Assembly: GCF_002575655.3 (NCBI RefSeq)
Contig: NC_053040.3
Coordinates: 355,568,267-355,632,266 of the forward strand
Direction of reading: 5' to 3'
Origin: Aegilops tauschii subsp. strangulata
Taxonomy: Eukaryota > Streptophyta > Magnoliopsida > Poales > Poaceae
Length of the DNA: 64,000 nt
The notes beneath the pieces are model-generated. The model did no database searches and was not told the DNA's origin. It was given only the letters and a program-made list of their open reading frames with translations. This document shows, in pieces, positions 24,401-36,704 of this stretch. Made by a program: the position numbers and the translations under genes. Numbering within the stretch: the first letter of the stretch is position 1; every line of letters begins with the position of its first letter.

Positions 24401-25098
24401 AAAATGCTCCATGAAACCCAGCATCGGACAAAATCCACGCCTGTCAGCCCATTTACAATAAATGCTCTGAGCTTGGCTAGTTGAGGGGCATATTGTGCTC
24501 GCTCTTGGGCTGTCAAGCGTTGAGGAAAGGGATGAGTTTGAGTAAGCCGATGTGGACGGTAACCCGGCAAAGGATTTTCATTGACTGGAGCTGTGTTGCG
24601 GCAGTAGAACCAAGTCTGATTCCAGTCCTTAGGATGACTATGAAGCTTGGCATGAGGGAAGTCAACATCTCTCCTCTTTTGAATTGAAACCCCGCCTAGT
24701 TCAGTATTGGGGCCATCCGTAAATTCAGTACGGCGGTTTAAATAAAAGAAGTCCCGGAACAGATCAACAGTAGGCTCCTCCTGCAGGTATACCTCACAGA
24801 ATACTTGCCAGTCACAAATGTTGGATATGGAGTTTGGACCGATGTCTTGGGGATGGATTTGAAAGGCGGCAAGCACGTCACGGAAGAATTTTGATCCGGG
24901 AGGAGTGAAGCCTCGGCTTAGGTGATCAACAAATACAATAACTTCTCCATCTTGGGGTTCAGGAGGAGATTCTAGGCCGGGGACTCGCCAATGGATAGTG
25001 TTCTTACTTGCTAAAGCGCCTGTTAAGACATAACCAGCCAGCTGCATTTCCGTAACCCGGGAAGGAACCCAATTACAGGAAAAGAATTGTTTGGCCAT
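21457..25098 (-). CDS. Spliced antisense gene of the Tat element, with a gypsy-type 'transposase_28'-like domain and coiled-coil tail
   Basis: I model five coding exons on the minus strand: 25098-24211, 24132-23535, 23456-22958, 22464-22188 and 22109-21457. All introns start GT and end AG and phases agree. The total of 2915 nt needs one indel, matching a visible frame change in exon 2 near 24040-24065. Exon 1 resembles the Pfam family 'putative gypsy-type transposon / transposase_28' (GFTPPGSKFFRDVLAAFQI, DIGPNSISNICDWQVFCEVY). Exon 2 is acidic, exon 3 Pro/Ser/Glu-rich, and exon 4 heptad-like (AELSKKDSQITDLQ, EQLKEFF). The last exon has no recognised domain. The start MAKQFF just follows a 3' splice site. 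Genes opposite to pol are known in Tat elements such as Grande; their role is unknown and transposase activity is not implied. It is a pseudogene in this copy only if the frameshift is real. Confidence 0.7.
22501..22713 (+). repeat. 78-bp tandem repeat, nearly three copies, in an intron of the antisense gene
   Basis: tttaaagt recurs at 22501, 22579 and 22657, exactly 78 bp apart. Each unit contains caagcacataacaagttatc and cttgggggctaat. It lies within the modelled intron 22957-22465. Confidence 0.93.
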
Positions 25099-25610
25099 TT
25101 TTGGTGACAAGCTGGAAAAAAGCACAATATCCGGTTTAAAGTTCATGGTTATCATTTATAAACCGGCGCAATGATGGAAGTACAATATCCGGTTTAAAAC
25201 AGGTTGGCGGTTTAATAGAGGGCTAATGGTATATGATGAGTTATCACAGGTTCAAGGATAAACCGTCCACGATGGTAAAGAGGTTATACATTTGCAACAA
25301 TTTCTAAGTGTGGTGCAAACAGATTTCACAGATTGGTGATATAAATATAGATCTGCCACAGTTCTAAAAGAGGAAATAAATCTAACCTAAAGTCGTGACA
25401 GTGGAAGAACACATATGCTTGGATGGGATGTTATGCAGGAAAGGGTGTTGTTTGAGGATTAAAAGGGGCGCTAAACTACAGAAGCTCGCCTTGGCTGTCA
25501 GATTCAGATCAAAACTATGCGATCTAGGAAAGGAAAGATGAACGGTGAAGAACACCGACGAACAGTGGAAACCCTAATGCAGATCTGACGATCGAGGAGA
25601 GGAATACTTA

Positions 25611-25800
25611 CTGGTGCTGCTGAACAGCGGAGGTGCGTCGCGGTTCTCTGGTCAAAACAGGTTGATGCAGCAGCCTGGGTTGGTGTGGACGCGAAGGTCG
25701 ACGGCGGCGGCGGAGTTCGGGCACTGAGGCGTCGCGAGGAAGAAGAAGACTTGAAGAGGAAAAGGGAGAGATGGAAAGGGCCCTCGGCCGTATTTATAAG
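25611..25800 (-). promoter_or_regulatory. Promoter and 5'-UTR first exon of the antisense gene
   Basis: On the minus strand a TATAAATAC box at about 25791-25799 is followed by a CT-rich leader (tctccctttt, cttcttcttcctcg). A perfect donor, CCA followed by GTAAGTATT, has its intron start at 25611. A 3' splice site, TTTTTTCCAG, ends at 25112, 14 bases before the ATG at 25098. This is the layout of a plant promoter with a 5'-UTR intron, separate from the LTR promoter. Confidence 0.6.
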
Positions 25801-26065
25801 GACGAAAGGATAAGGGTCAAGCACGAGAATCGAGGAGCTTAACAAATGGACATGTGATAGATTTGCCGCCTCGACTATCGGAGGCTCATTAATGAAGGTG
25901 AGGAATATACCATTTAAAATAAGAGGTGACGTCATGGCAGTTTATTATGATTCTGGATGATGAAGTCATGGCGGTTTACAAGATTTATGCGAAGATATGG
26001 AAGAAGAAATTTTCTCAAGGTTTTGGAGATTGACATGAACTAGTTCAAATCAATCTGGGGCCTAA

Positions 26066-26600
26066 TGTTGGGGATATTACTACTAGGTGTAAACCGGCCA
26101 AGATAGCCGGGTTATCCCCATAAAGGATTGTTTATGCTTAAAGCCCATGAAGACAAGGATAAAGCGGATTATTACAGAGACTTGAAGGCCCAAGGCTCAA
26201 AGGTAGATTAAGGCCTGTAGTTATAAACAGCCATGTAATTCATGACTTGTATTATAAGGTATGACGAAGTAGAGACCGGGCCGGTATGTGTATAAACCGG
26301 CGTCGGGACTCTGTAAGCCGGCAGGCGTCGACCTGTGTATATAAAGGCACGACCCGGCGGCGGTTCAAGGAGGACAGATAACAACTCGAGACTCAGGCGA
26401 AGCATATTTGCTCCCTGATCATCGAGACCCCAGCAATTCCATCACAACTAGACGTAGGCTTTTACCTTCATCGTAAGGGGCCGAACTAGTATAAAACTCT
26501 CGTGTCCCTTGTCCGTTTTAACCCCTTTAAGCTAACCCATTGCGATGGCTCCACGACTAAGTCCTTTCGCTAGGACATCTACCGTGACAATTCCACGACA
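26066..26600 (+). repeat. Tat element right LTR
   Basis: 535 bp, preceded by a purine-rich tract (aatctggggcctaa). It differs from the left LTR at 11 sites by eye. Its ATG at 26545 is the copy of the gag-frame ATG and here reads into Athila sequence for 84 codons. Confidence 0.95.
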
Positions 26601-26605
26601 AACCC

Positions 26606-27245
26606 TGAAAGCGCATGGCAACCTCTGCTTCCCTCTGCGAAGGGTCTATCTTTTATTATTACCTTCTATCTTATGCAAGAGTCATGGTGATCTTCACCTT
26701 TCCTTTTTACATTTTATCCTTTGGCAAGCACAGGATGTTGGAAAGATCCTGATATATATATCTAATTGGATGTGGGTTAGCATGAACTATTATTGTTGAC
26801 ATTACCCTTGAGGTAAAAGGTTGGGAGGCGAAACTATAAGCCCCCATCTTTCTCTGTGTCCGATTAAAACTCCATAACCACAAGTATTGCGTGAGTGTTA
26901 GCAATCATGAAAGACTAAATGATAGTTGAGTATGTGGACTTGCTAGAAAGCTCTGACATAGACTCTTTCTGATGTTATGATAAATTGCAATTGCTTCAGT
27001 GACTGAGATTATAGTTTGTTAGTTCTCAATAAAGTTTCTGATTCATACTTTGCATTGTGAATAGATTATTACTTGAGCATAAGAAATCATATGACAATAT
27101 TCATATATGTTGTTGTTATGAGAATGATAATGATGCCCTCATGTCCGTATTTTATTTTATCGACACCTCTACCTCTAAACATGTGGACATATTTAGCGTT
27201 ATCGGCTTTCGCTTGAGGACAAGCGAGGTCTAAGCTTGGGGGAGT
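26606..27245. other. Athila 3' non-coding region, right of the nested Tat element, with polypurine tract
   Basis: Continues the Athila from 12883 after the repeated AACCC. No ORF worth noting. It ends with the polypurine tract taagcttgggggagt immediately before the right LTR. Confidence 0.85.
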
Positions 27246-28754
27246 TGATACGTCCATTTTGCATCATGCTTTTATATCGATATTTATTGCATTATGGGCT
27301 GCTATTACACATTATGTCACAATACTTATGCCTATTCTCTCTTATTTTACAAGGTTTACATAAGGAGGGAGAATGCCGGCAGCTGGGATTCTGGGCTGGA
27401 AAAGGGGCAAATATTATAGACCTATTCTGCACAACTCCAAAAGTCCTGAAACTCCACGAAAGTTATTTTTGGAAATAATAAAAAATATTGAGCGGAAGAA
27501 ATACGTCAGGGGGGCCTCCACCTGGCCACGAGGGTGGGGGCGCGCCCTACCCCCCTGGGCGCGCCCCCTGCCTCATGGGCCCCCTGTTGGCCCTTAGATC
27601 CCATCTTCTGCTATATGAAGTCTTTCGTCCGAAGAAAAATCATAAGCAAGCTTTCGGGACGAGACTCCGCCGCCACGAGGCGGAACCAATGTAGGGCTCC
27701 GGCAGAGCTGTTCTACCGGGGAAACTTCCCTCCGGGAGGGGGAAATCATCGCCATCGTCATCACCAACGCTCCTCTCATCGGGAGAGGGCAATCTCCATC
27801 AACATCTTCACCAGCACCATCTCCTCTCAAACCCTAGTTCATCTCTTTTATCCAATTCTTGTCTCCTAGTCTGGGATTGGTACCTGTAGGTTGCTAGTAG
27901 TGTTGATTACTCCTTGTAGTTGATGCTAGTTGGTTTATTTGGTGGAAGATCATATGTTCAGATCCTTTATGCATATTAATACTCCTCTGATTATGAACAT
28001 GAATATGCTTTGTGAGTAGTTACGTCTGTACCTGAGGACATGGGAGAAGTCTTGCTATTAGTAGTCATGTGAATTTGGTATTCGTTCGATATTTTGATGA
28101 GATGTATGTTGTCTATCCTCTAGTGGTGTTATGTGAACGTCGACTACATAACACTTCACCATTATTTGGTCCTAGAGGAAGGCATTGGGAAGTAATAAGT
28201 AGATGATGGGTTGCTAGAGTGAGAGAAGCTTAAACCCTAGTTTATGCGTTGCTTCGTAAGGGGCTGATTTGGATCCATATGTTTCATGCTATGGTTAGGT
28301 TTACCTTAATACTTTTGTTGTAGTTGCAGATGCTTGCAATAGAGGTTAATCATAAGTGGGATGCTTGTCCAAGTAAGGACAGCACCCAAGCACCGGTCCA
28401 CCCACATATCAAATTATCAAAGTACCGAACGCGAATCATATGAACATGATGAAAACTAGCTTGACGATAATTCCCATGTGTCCTCGGGAGCGCTTTTCTC
28501 TATATAAGAGTTTGTCCAGGCTTGTCCTTTGCTACAAAAAGGATTGGGCCACCTTGCTGCACTTTATTTACTTTTGTTACTTGTTGCTCGTTACAAATTA
28601 TCCTATCACAAAACTATCTATTACCTATAATTTCAGTGCTTGCACAGAATACCTTGCTGAAAACCGCTTATCATTTCCTTCTACTCCTCGTTGGGTTCGA
28701 CACTCTTACTTATCGAAAGGACTACGATAGATCCCCTATACTTGTGGGTCATCA
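27246..28754 (+). repeat. Athila right LTR
   Basis: 1509 bp and collinear with 4893-6383. The GC-rich module at about 27535-27590 is intact here. Confidence 0.95.
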
Positions 28755-28759
28755 ATTGC

Positions 28760-29445
28760 CTCGAAGGGCTGAGGGTGAACTAGTACAATGGTGGAACAGC
28801 CTCAGGAGGTGAGGTGTTCTTGGGCTCGATGAGCTGATGAGGTGGCCAGGGTGGAATCGATCTGTCCCCTCTATGGTGGTGGCTAAGTCCTATTTATAGT
28901 GGCCTTGGTCCTCTTCCCAAAGGTGGGCGGGAAGGGATCCCACAACGGCCAAATTTGAAGGGAGACAACTAGTACAAGTTATCCTGACAAAAGTGGTCTT
29001 CGCCTGCAAAAGCCTCTAGTGGTGACGCTGCAGTGGGCTCCGCGATGACCTCCATCCTGCCGTCCTGGTGGTCTTGGTCTTGTTGCACCGATATGGAAAC
29101 CTTTGCTTGATTCCTCGGGACCCCGCGCCTGCGCTTGCCTCCTTAGCACCAAAGAGGAAACTGGTACACTGCGCCCGCTGGCGCCCGCCTGGCCTTGGTC
29201 GTCACGGCTCACGTCATGTGGCCCTCGCGAGGTGCAGCTTGCATTGATATCTCCGCTTCTCAGGAGCCGGCCTGGGAGGCCGCCCCTCGTGGAGGTCTTG
29301 GTGTCATCCGCCTCGCGAGGCCTGGCCCCTCGCGAGGGTCTTGAGTTGTTGTTGCCGAAGCTGGGCCGTACCAGGCCGTCGATGGAGCCACGCCATGGGC
29401 CGCAGGCAGGCAAGTCTGGGCGCCCCCGGTCCCAGGACGCCGACA
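28760..29445 (-). repeat. Left LTR of outer element, second part
   Basis: Continues the LTR from 4892 after the Athila element and its duplicated ATTGC (28755-28759). It ends in aggacgccgaca, the same as the right LTR end at 44712. Long GC-rich frames here, up to 222 codons on the minus strand, have no recognisable domain and lie wholly or mostly in LTR sequence. Confidence 0.92.
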
Positions 29446-29713
29446 GTAGCCCCCGGGCCCAAGGCGCGCTCGGACTTGGCTTCGAGGCGAAGCCAAAGGG
29501 CAAGGGTGGAGCACCGCGGGCACCAACCGCCTGCGGCTTCGGTTGACACGTGGCGATTGACGGGACGTCGGCGCCCCCACTACCCCACGCAACCTTGATA
29601 TTCGCGGGGCTTGGCGACCGTCGTTGCCAACGCAGCTCCGCCTCCATTGCTTGATGTGCGCTCCCTTGGCTCCTTCACCTTCCTGAGAGACAGCGGCTTC
29701 CTTCCTAGATCTG
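29446..29713 (-). other. Polypurine tract and 3' internal end of the outer element
   Basis: The minus-strand tract gggcccgggggctac abuts the LTR start TGTCGG. The rest is GC-rich and non-coding. It is interrupted at 29718 by the Copia insertion and resumes at 38422. Confidence 0.8.
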
Positions 29714-29718
29714 ACCCC

Positions 29719-31430
29719 TGTTGGGGATCGTTGCAGAAATTAAAAAAATTCTACGCATCACCAAGAACAATCTATGGAGTCTTCTAGCAACGAGAGGGAA
29801 AAGAGTGCATCTACATACCCTTGTAGATCGCGAGCGGAAGCGTTCAAGTGAACGGGGTTGATGGAGTCGTACTCGTCGTGATCCAAATCACCGATGACTG
29901 AGCGCCGAACGGACGGCACCTCCGCGTTCAACACACGTACGGTTGGGGAAGACGTCTCCTCCTACTTGATCCAGCAAGGGGGAAGGAGAGGTTGATGGAG
30001 ATCCAGCAGCACGACGGCGTGGTGGTGGAAGTAGCGGGGATCTCGGCAGGGCTTCGCCAAGCTCAGCGAGAGGGAGAGGTGCCACGGGAGGGAGAGAGAG
30101 GCGCCAGGGGCTTAGGTGCGGCTGCCCTCCCTCCCCCCTCTTTATATAGGGGTCCAGGGGGGCGCCGGCCCCCAGATATCCCATCTCAGGGGGGCGGCGG
30201 CCAAGGGGGGGGACTTGCCCCCCAAGTCAAGTGGGGCGCCCCCCCACCCCTAGGGTTTCCAACCCTAGGCGCAGGGGAGGCTCAAGGGGGGTGCACCAGC
30301 CCGCCAGGGGCTGGTTCCCTTCCCCACTTCAGCCCATGGGGCCCTCCGGGATAGGTGGCCCCACCCGGTGGACCCCGGGGACCCTTCCGGTGGTCCCGGT
30401 ACAATACCGGTGACCCCGGAAACTTTACCGGTGGCCGAAACTGGACTTCCTATATATAATTCTTCACCTCCGGACCATTCCGAAACTCCTCGTGACGTCC
30501 GGGATCTCATCCGGGACTCCGAACAACTTTCGGGTTACCGCATACTAGTATCTCTACAACCCTAGTGTCACTGAACCTTAAGTGTGTAGACCCTACGGGT
30601 TCGGGAGACATGCAGACATGACCGAGACGACTCTCCGGTCAATAACCAACAGCGGGATCTGGATACCCATGTTGGCTCCCACATGTTCCACGATGATCTC
30701 ATCGGATGAACCACTATGTCGAGGATTCAATCAATCCCGTATACAATTCCCTTTGTCAATCGGTACGTTACTTGCCCGAGATTCGATCGTCGGTATCCCA
30801 ATACCTTGTTCAATCTCGTTACCGGCAAGTCACTTTACTCGTACCGTAATGCATGATCCCGTGACCAAACACTTGGTCACATTGAGCTCATTATGATGAT
30901 GCATTACTGAGTGGGCCCAGAGATACCTCTCCGTCATACGGAGTGACAAATCCCAGTCTCGATTCGTGCCAACCCAACAGACACTTTCGGAGGTACCCGT
31001 AGTGCACCTTTATAGCCACCCAGTTACGTTGTGACGTTTGGCACACCCAAAGCACTCCTATGGTATCCGGGAGTTGCACAATCTCATGGTCTAAGGAAAT
31101 GATACTTGACATTTGGAAAAGCTCTAGCAAACGAACTACACGATCTTGTGCTATGCTTAGGATTGGGTCTTGTCCATCACATCATTCTCCTAATGATGTG
31201 ATCCTGTTATCAATGACATCCAATGTCCATAGTCAGGAAACCATGACTATCTGTTGATCAACGAGCTAGTCAACTAGAGGCTCACTAGGGATATGTTGTG
31301 GTCTATGTATTCACACATGTATTACGATTTCCGGATAACACAATTATAGCATGAACAATAGACAATTATCATGAACAAGGAAATATAATAATAACCATTT
31401 TATTATTGCCTCTAGGGCATATTTCCAACA
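29719..31430 (-). repeat. Copia 3' LTR (left copy)
   Basis: 1712 bp. Compared with the right copy it has an extra short run (cacgatg) near 30690 and a shorter C-tract near 30240. The ORFs inside are not genes. Confidence 0.95.
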
Positions 31431-31462
31431 GTCTCCCACTTGCACTATAGTCAATAATCTAG

Positions 31463-33213
31463 TTACATTGTGATGAATCGAACACCCATAGAGTTCTGGT
31501 TTTGATCATGTTTTGCTCTAGGGAGAGGTTTAGTCAACGGATCTGCTACATTCAGGTCCGTCTGTACTTTAGAAATATCTATGTCTCCATTTTGAACACT
31601 TTCACGGATGGAGTTGAAGTGACGCTTGATATGCCTGGTCTTCCTGTGAAACCTGGGCTCCTTGGCAAGGGCAATAGCTCCAGTGTTGTCACAGAAGAGA
31701 GTCATCGGGCCCGACGCATTGGGAATAACTCCTAGGTCGGTAATGAACTCCTTCACCCAGATTGCTTCTTGTGCTGCCTCTGAGGCCGCCATGTATTCCG
31801 CTTCACATGTAGATCCCGCCACAACGCTTTGCTTGCAACTGCACTAGCTTACTGCCCCACCATTCAATATATACACGTATCCGGTTTGTGACTTAGAGTC
31901 ATCCAGATCTGTGTTGAAGCTAGCATCGACGTAACCCTTTACGACGAGCTCTTCGTCACCTCCATAAACAAGAAACATATCCTTAGTCCTTTTCAGGTAC
32001 TTCAGGATGTTCTTGACCGCTGTCCAGTGTTCCATGCCGGGATTACTTTGGTACCTTCCTACCAAACTCACGGCAAGGTTTACATCAGGTCTGGTACACA
32101 GCATGGCATACATAATAGACCCTATGGCCGAGGCATAGGGGACGACACTCATCTTTTCTCTATCTTCTGCCGTGGTCGGGCATTGAGCCGTGCTCAATCT
32201 CACACCTTGCAATACAGGCAAGAACCCCTTCTTGGACTGATCCATATTGAACTTCTTCAATATCTTGTCAAGGTATGTGCTTTGTGAAAGACCTATGAGG
32301 CGTCTCGATCTATCTCTATAGATCTTGATGCCTAATATGTAAGCAGCTTCTCCAAGGTCCTTCATTGAAAACACTTATTCAAGTAGGCCTTTATACTTTC
32401 CAAGAATTCTATATCATTTCCCATCAATAGTATGTCATCCACATATAATATGAGAAATGCTACAGAGCTCCCACTCACTTTCTTGTAAACACAGGCTTCT
32501 CCGTAAGTATGTGTAAACCCAAATGCTTTGATCATCTCATCAAAGAGAATGTTCCAACTCCGAGATGCCTGCACCAGCCCATAGATTGAGCGCTGGAGCT
32601 TGCATACTTTGTCAGCATTCTTAGGATCGACAAAACCTTCCGGCTGCATCATATACAATTCTTCCTTAAGGAAGTCGTTAAGGAATGCCATTTTGACGTC
32701 CATTTGCCATATTTCATAATCGTAGAATGCGGCAATTGCTAACATGATTCGGACGGACTTCAGCTTCGCTACGGGTGAGAAGGTCTCATCGTAGTCAACT
32801 CCTTGAACTTGTCGATAACCCTTAGCGACAAGTCGAGCTTTATAGATGGTAACATTTCCATCCGCGTCCATCTTCTTCTTAAAGATCCATTTATTTTCTA
32901 TCGCTCGCCGATCATCGGGCAAGTCTGTCAAAGTCCACACTTTGTTTTCATACATGGATCCTATCTCGGATTGCATGGCTTCAAGCCATTTGTTGGAATC
33001 TGGACCCGCCATTGCTTCTTCATAGTTCGAAGGTTCACCGTTGTCCAACAACATGATTTCCAAGACAGGGTTGCCGTACCACTCTGGTGCGGAACGTGTC
33101 CTTGTGGACCTACGCAGTTCAGTGGTAACTTGATCATGATCGTCATCATTAACTTCCTCTCTAGTCGGTGCAGGCACCACAGAAACATTTTCTTGTGCTG
33201 CGCTACTTTCTGG
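31463..33213 (-). pseudogene. Copia pol, C-terminal part: reverse transcriptase and RNase H
   Basis: The minus frame continues from gag-integrase past a TAA stop. RT motifs: KARLVAKGYRQ, DYDETFSPVAK, QMDVKMAFLN and catalytic YVDD at 32435-32446. Near 32362-32385 the frame changes, after KAYLNKCF. The RT end then reads on (DLGEAAYILGIKIYRD) to a stop at 31844-31846, probably a TGG to TAG change. RNase H follows (STCEAEYMAASEA, LFCDNTGAIALA, KRHFNSIRE) to 31463. Non-functional as it stands. Confidence 0.93.
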
Positions 33214-35427
33214 TTAGAGAGGGGTCATCTCATCAAGTTCCACTTTCCTCCCACTTACTTCTTTCGAGAGAAACTCTTTCTCCAGAAAGGACCCGTTCTT
33301 TGCAACAAAGATCTTGCCTTCGAATCTGAGGTAGAAGGTATACCCAATGGTTTCCTTAGGGTATCCTATGAAGACGCATTTTTCTGACTTAGGTTCGAGC
33401 TTTTCAGGTTGAAGTTTCTTGACATAAGCATCGCATCCCCAAACTTTAAGAAACGACAGCTTAGGTTTCTTTCCAAACCATAATTCATACGGTGTCGTCT
33501 CAACGGATTTCGATGGAGCCCTATTTAAAGTGAATGCGGCAGTCTCTAAAGCATAGCCCCAAAATGAGAGCGGTAGATCGGTAAGAGACATCATAGATCG
33601 CACCATATCCAATAGAGTGCGATTACGACGTTCGGACACACCATTTCGCTGAGGTGTTCCAGGCGGCGTGAGTTGTGAAACTATTCCACATTTCCTTAAG
33701 TGTGTGCCAAATTCATGACTCAAATATTCCCCTCCACGATCTGATCGTAAGAATTTTATTTTCCTATCACGTTGATTCTCAACCTCACTCTGAAATTCCT
33801 TGAACTTTTCAAAGGTCTCAGACTTGTGCTTCATTAGGTAGACATACCCATATCTACTCAAGTCATCAGTGAGAGTGAGAACATAACGATAGCCACCGCG
33901 AGCCTCAACACTCATTGGACCGCACACATCAGTATGTATGATTTCCAATAAGTTGGTTGCTCGCTCCATTGTTCCGGAGAACGGAGTCTTGGTCATCTTA
34001 CCCATGAGGCATGGTTCGCACGTGTCAAATGATTCGTAATCAAGAGACTCTAAAAGTCCATCAGCATGGAGCTTCTTCATGCGCTTGACACCAATGTGAC
34101 CAAGACGGCAGTGCCACAAGTATGTGGGACTATCATTATCAACCTTACATTTCTTGGTATTCACACTATGAATATGTGTAACATCACATTCGAGATTCAT
34201 TAAGAATAAACCATTGACCAGCGGTGCATGACCATAAAACATATCTCTCATATAAATAGAACAACCATTATTCTCGGATTTAAATGAGTAGCCATCTCGC
34301 ATTAAACGAGATCCAGATACAATGTTCATGCTCAAAGCAGGCACTGAATAACAATTATTGAGGTTTAAAACTAATCTTGTAGGTAAATGTAGAGGTAGCG
34401 TGCCGACGGCGATCACATCGACCTTGGAACCATTCCCGACGCGCATCGTCACCTCGTCCTTTGCCAGTCTTCGTTTATTCCGCAGCTCCTGCTTTGAGTT
34501 ACAAATATGAGCAACCGCACCGGTATCAAATACCCAGGAGCTACTATGAGTGCTGGTAAGGTACACATCAATAACATGTATATCACATATACCTTTGGTG
34601 TTGCCGGCCTTCTTGTCCGCTAAGTACTTGGGGCAGTTCCGCTTCGAGTGACCACTTCCCTTGCAATAAAAGCACTCAGGCTTGGGTCCATTCTTTGGCT
34701 TCTTCCCGGCAACTGGCTTACCGGGCGCGGAAACTCCCTTGTCGTCCTTCTTGAAGTTCTTCTTACCCTTGCCTTTCTTGAACTTAGTGGTTTTATTCAC
34801 CATCAACACTTGATGCTCCTTTTTGATCTCCACCTCCGCTGATTTCAGCATTGAATATACCTCAGGAATGGTCTTTTCCATCCCCTGCATATTGAAGTTC
34901 ATCACAAAGCTCTTGTAGCTCGGTGGAAGCGACTGAAGGATTCTGTCAATGACCGCGTCATCCGGGAGATTAACTCCCAGCTGAGTCAAGCGGTTGTGTA
35001 ACCCAGACATTTTGAGTATGTGCTCACCGACAGAACTATTTTCCTCCATCTTACAACTGAAGAACTTGTCGGAGACTTCATATCTCTCGACCCGGGCATG
35101 AGCTTGGAAAACCATTTTCAGCTCTTCGAACATCTCATATGCTCCGTGTTGCTCAAAACGCTTTTGGAGCCCCGGTTCTAAGCTGTAAAGCATCCCGCAC
35201 TGAACGAGGGAGTAATCATCAGCATGCTGCTGCCAAGCGTTCATAACGTCTTGGTTCTCTGGGATGGGTGCGTCACCTAGCGGTGCTTTTAGGACATAAT
35301 CTTTCTTGGCAGCTATGAGGATGATCCTCAGGTTCCGGACCCAGTCCGTATAGTTGCTGCCATCATCTTTCAGCTTGGTTTTCTCTAGGAACGCGTTGAA
35401 GTTGAGGGCAACATTAGCGTGGGCCAT
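33214..35427 (-). pseudogene. Copia gag, protease and integrase, ending at a premature stop
   Basis: 737 codons from ATG 35427. Gag is N-terminal, with a CCHC knuckle CFYCKGSGHSKRNC at about 34640-34680. Protease WVFDTGAVAHIC at about 34510-34545. Integrase zinc-binding HCRLGHIG...CEPC at about 34010-34120, then HTDVCGP, FLRSDRGGEY and PQRNGVSERRNRT. This order (integrase before RT) is the Copia order. The stop TAA at 33214-33216 lies in the linker before RT and cuts the polyprotein. This stretch itself has no break. Confidence 0.93.
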
Positions 35428-36704
35428 TTGATCTACAAGACATATTGTAAATATTTTAGACTAAGTTCATGATAATTAAGTTCATCTAATCAAATTATTC
35501 AATGAACTCCCACTCAGATAGACATCCCTCTAGTCATCTAAGTGAAACATGATCCGAGTCAACTAGGCCGTGTCCGATCATCACGTGAGACGGACTAGTC
35601 AACATCGGTGAACATCTTCATGTTGATCGTATCTTCTATACGACTCATGCTCGACCTTTCGGTCTTCCGTGTTCCGAGGCCATGTCTATACATGCTAGGC
35701 TCGTCAAGTCAACCTAAGTGTATTGCGTGTGTAAATCTGGCTTACACCCGTTGTATTCGAACGTTAGAATCTATCACACCCGATCATCACGTGGTGCTTC
35801 GAAACAACGAACCTTCGCAACGGTGCACAGTTAGGGGGAACACTTTCTTGAAATTATTGCGATGGATCATCTTATTTAAGCTACCGTCATTCTAAGCAAA
35901 TAAGATGTAAAACATGATAAACATCACATGCAATCAAATAGTGACATGATATGGCCAATATCATTTTGCTCCTTTTGATCTCCATCTTCGGGGCGCCATG
36001 ATCATCTTCGTCACCGGCATGACACCATGATCTCCATCATCGTGTCTTAATGAAGTTGTCACGCCAATGATTACTTCTACTTCTATGGCTAACGTGTTTA
36101 GCAATAAAGTAAAGTAATTTACATGGTGTTATTCAATGACACGCAGGTCATACAAAAAATAAAGACAACTCCTATGGCTCCTGCCGGTTGTCATACTCAT
36201 CGACATGCAAGTCGTGATTCCTATTACAAGAACATGATCAACTCATACATCACATATATCTCATTCATCACATCCTTTTGGCCATATCACATCACAAGGC
36301 ATATGCTGCAAAAACAAGTTAGACGTCCTCTAATTGTTGTTGCATGTTTTTACGTGGCTTCTATAGGTTTCTAGCAAGAACGTTTCTTACCTACGTAAAA
36401 CCACAACGTGATATGCCAATTTCTATTTACCCTTCATAAGGACCCTTTTCATCGAATCCGATCCGACTAAAGTGGGAGAGACAGACACCCGCTAGCCACC
36501 TTATGCAACTAGTGCATGTCAGTCGGTGGAACCTGTCTCACGTAAGCGTACGTGTAAGGTCGGTCTGGGCCGCTTCATCCCACGATGCCGCCGAAACAAG
36601 ATAAGACTAGTAGTGGCAAGAAAATTGACAACATCTACGCCCACAACAAGTTTGTGTTCTAATCGTGCATAGAAACTACGCATAGACCTAGCTCATGATG
36701 CCAC
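35428..36704 (-). other. Copia leader and primer binding site
   Basis: Non-coding. The PBS TGGCATCATGAGCTAGG (minus, 36686-36703) is a mismatched form of the Met-tRNA initiator site. The leader resembles 1-991 of the window. Confidence 0.85.

Larger units (their letters stand above)
12884..26600 (+). mobile_element. Tat-lineage Ty3-gypsy retrotransposon with an antisense gene, nested in the Athila
   Basis: Two 535-bp LTRs (TGTTGGGGATATT...CCACGACA) are flanked by the perfect TSD AACCC (12879-12883, 26601-26605). Total length is 13,717 bp. It carries the PBS TGGCGCCCACCGTGGGGC, a long gag, pol with a second RNase H-like domain between RNase H and integrase (a Tat-lineage hallmark), two tandem repeats, and a spliced gene on the minus strand before the 3' LTR. 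LTRs differ at 11 positions (2.1%), nearly all transitions. Pol has two stops and gag-pol two frame changes, so this copy is probably inactive. Confidence 0.95.
4893..28754 (+). mobile_element. Athila-lineage Ty3-gypsy retrotransposon, nested in the outer LTR and itself interrupted
   Basis: LTRs begin TGATACGTCC and end GGTCATCA, flanked by the perfect TSD ATTGC (4888-4892 and 28755-28759). The primer binding site TGGCGCTGTTGCCGGGG at 6395-6411 resembles the tRNA-Asp site typical of Athila elements, and a purine tract (cttgggggagt) precedes the right LTR. Without the nested Tat element and its extra TSD copy (13,722 bp) it would be about 10.1 kb, a usual size for the lineage. Order is gag, protease, RT, RNase H, integrase, then a long post-pol region where the Tat element landed. 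Gag and pol carry several stops and frameshifts, so the copy is dead. LTR divergence is about 42 substitutions by eye (2.8%). Confidence 0.95.

Noticed and set aside
24205..25155. A true DNA-transposon transposase
   Set aside because: The domain name 'transposase (putative), gypsy type' is historical. The ORF lies antisense in an LTR retrotransposon and shows no recognised catalytic triad.
26545..26799. 84-codon plus-strand ORF
   Set aside because: It is the LTR-borne gag start reading into unrelated Athila DNA; an artefact of insertion.
28979..29647. 222-codon minus-strand ORF and overlapping plus ORFs
   Set aside because: Falls mostly in the outer element's LTR. Several frames are open at once because of GC content, and no domain is visible.
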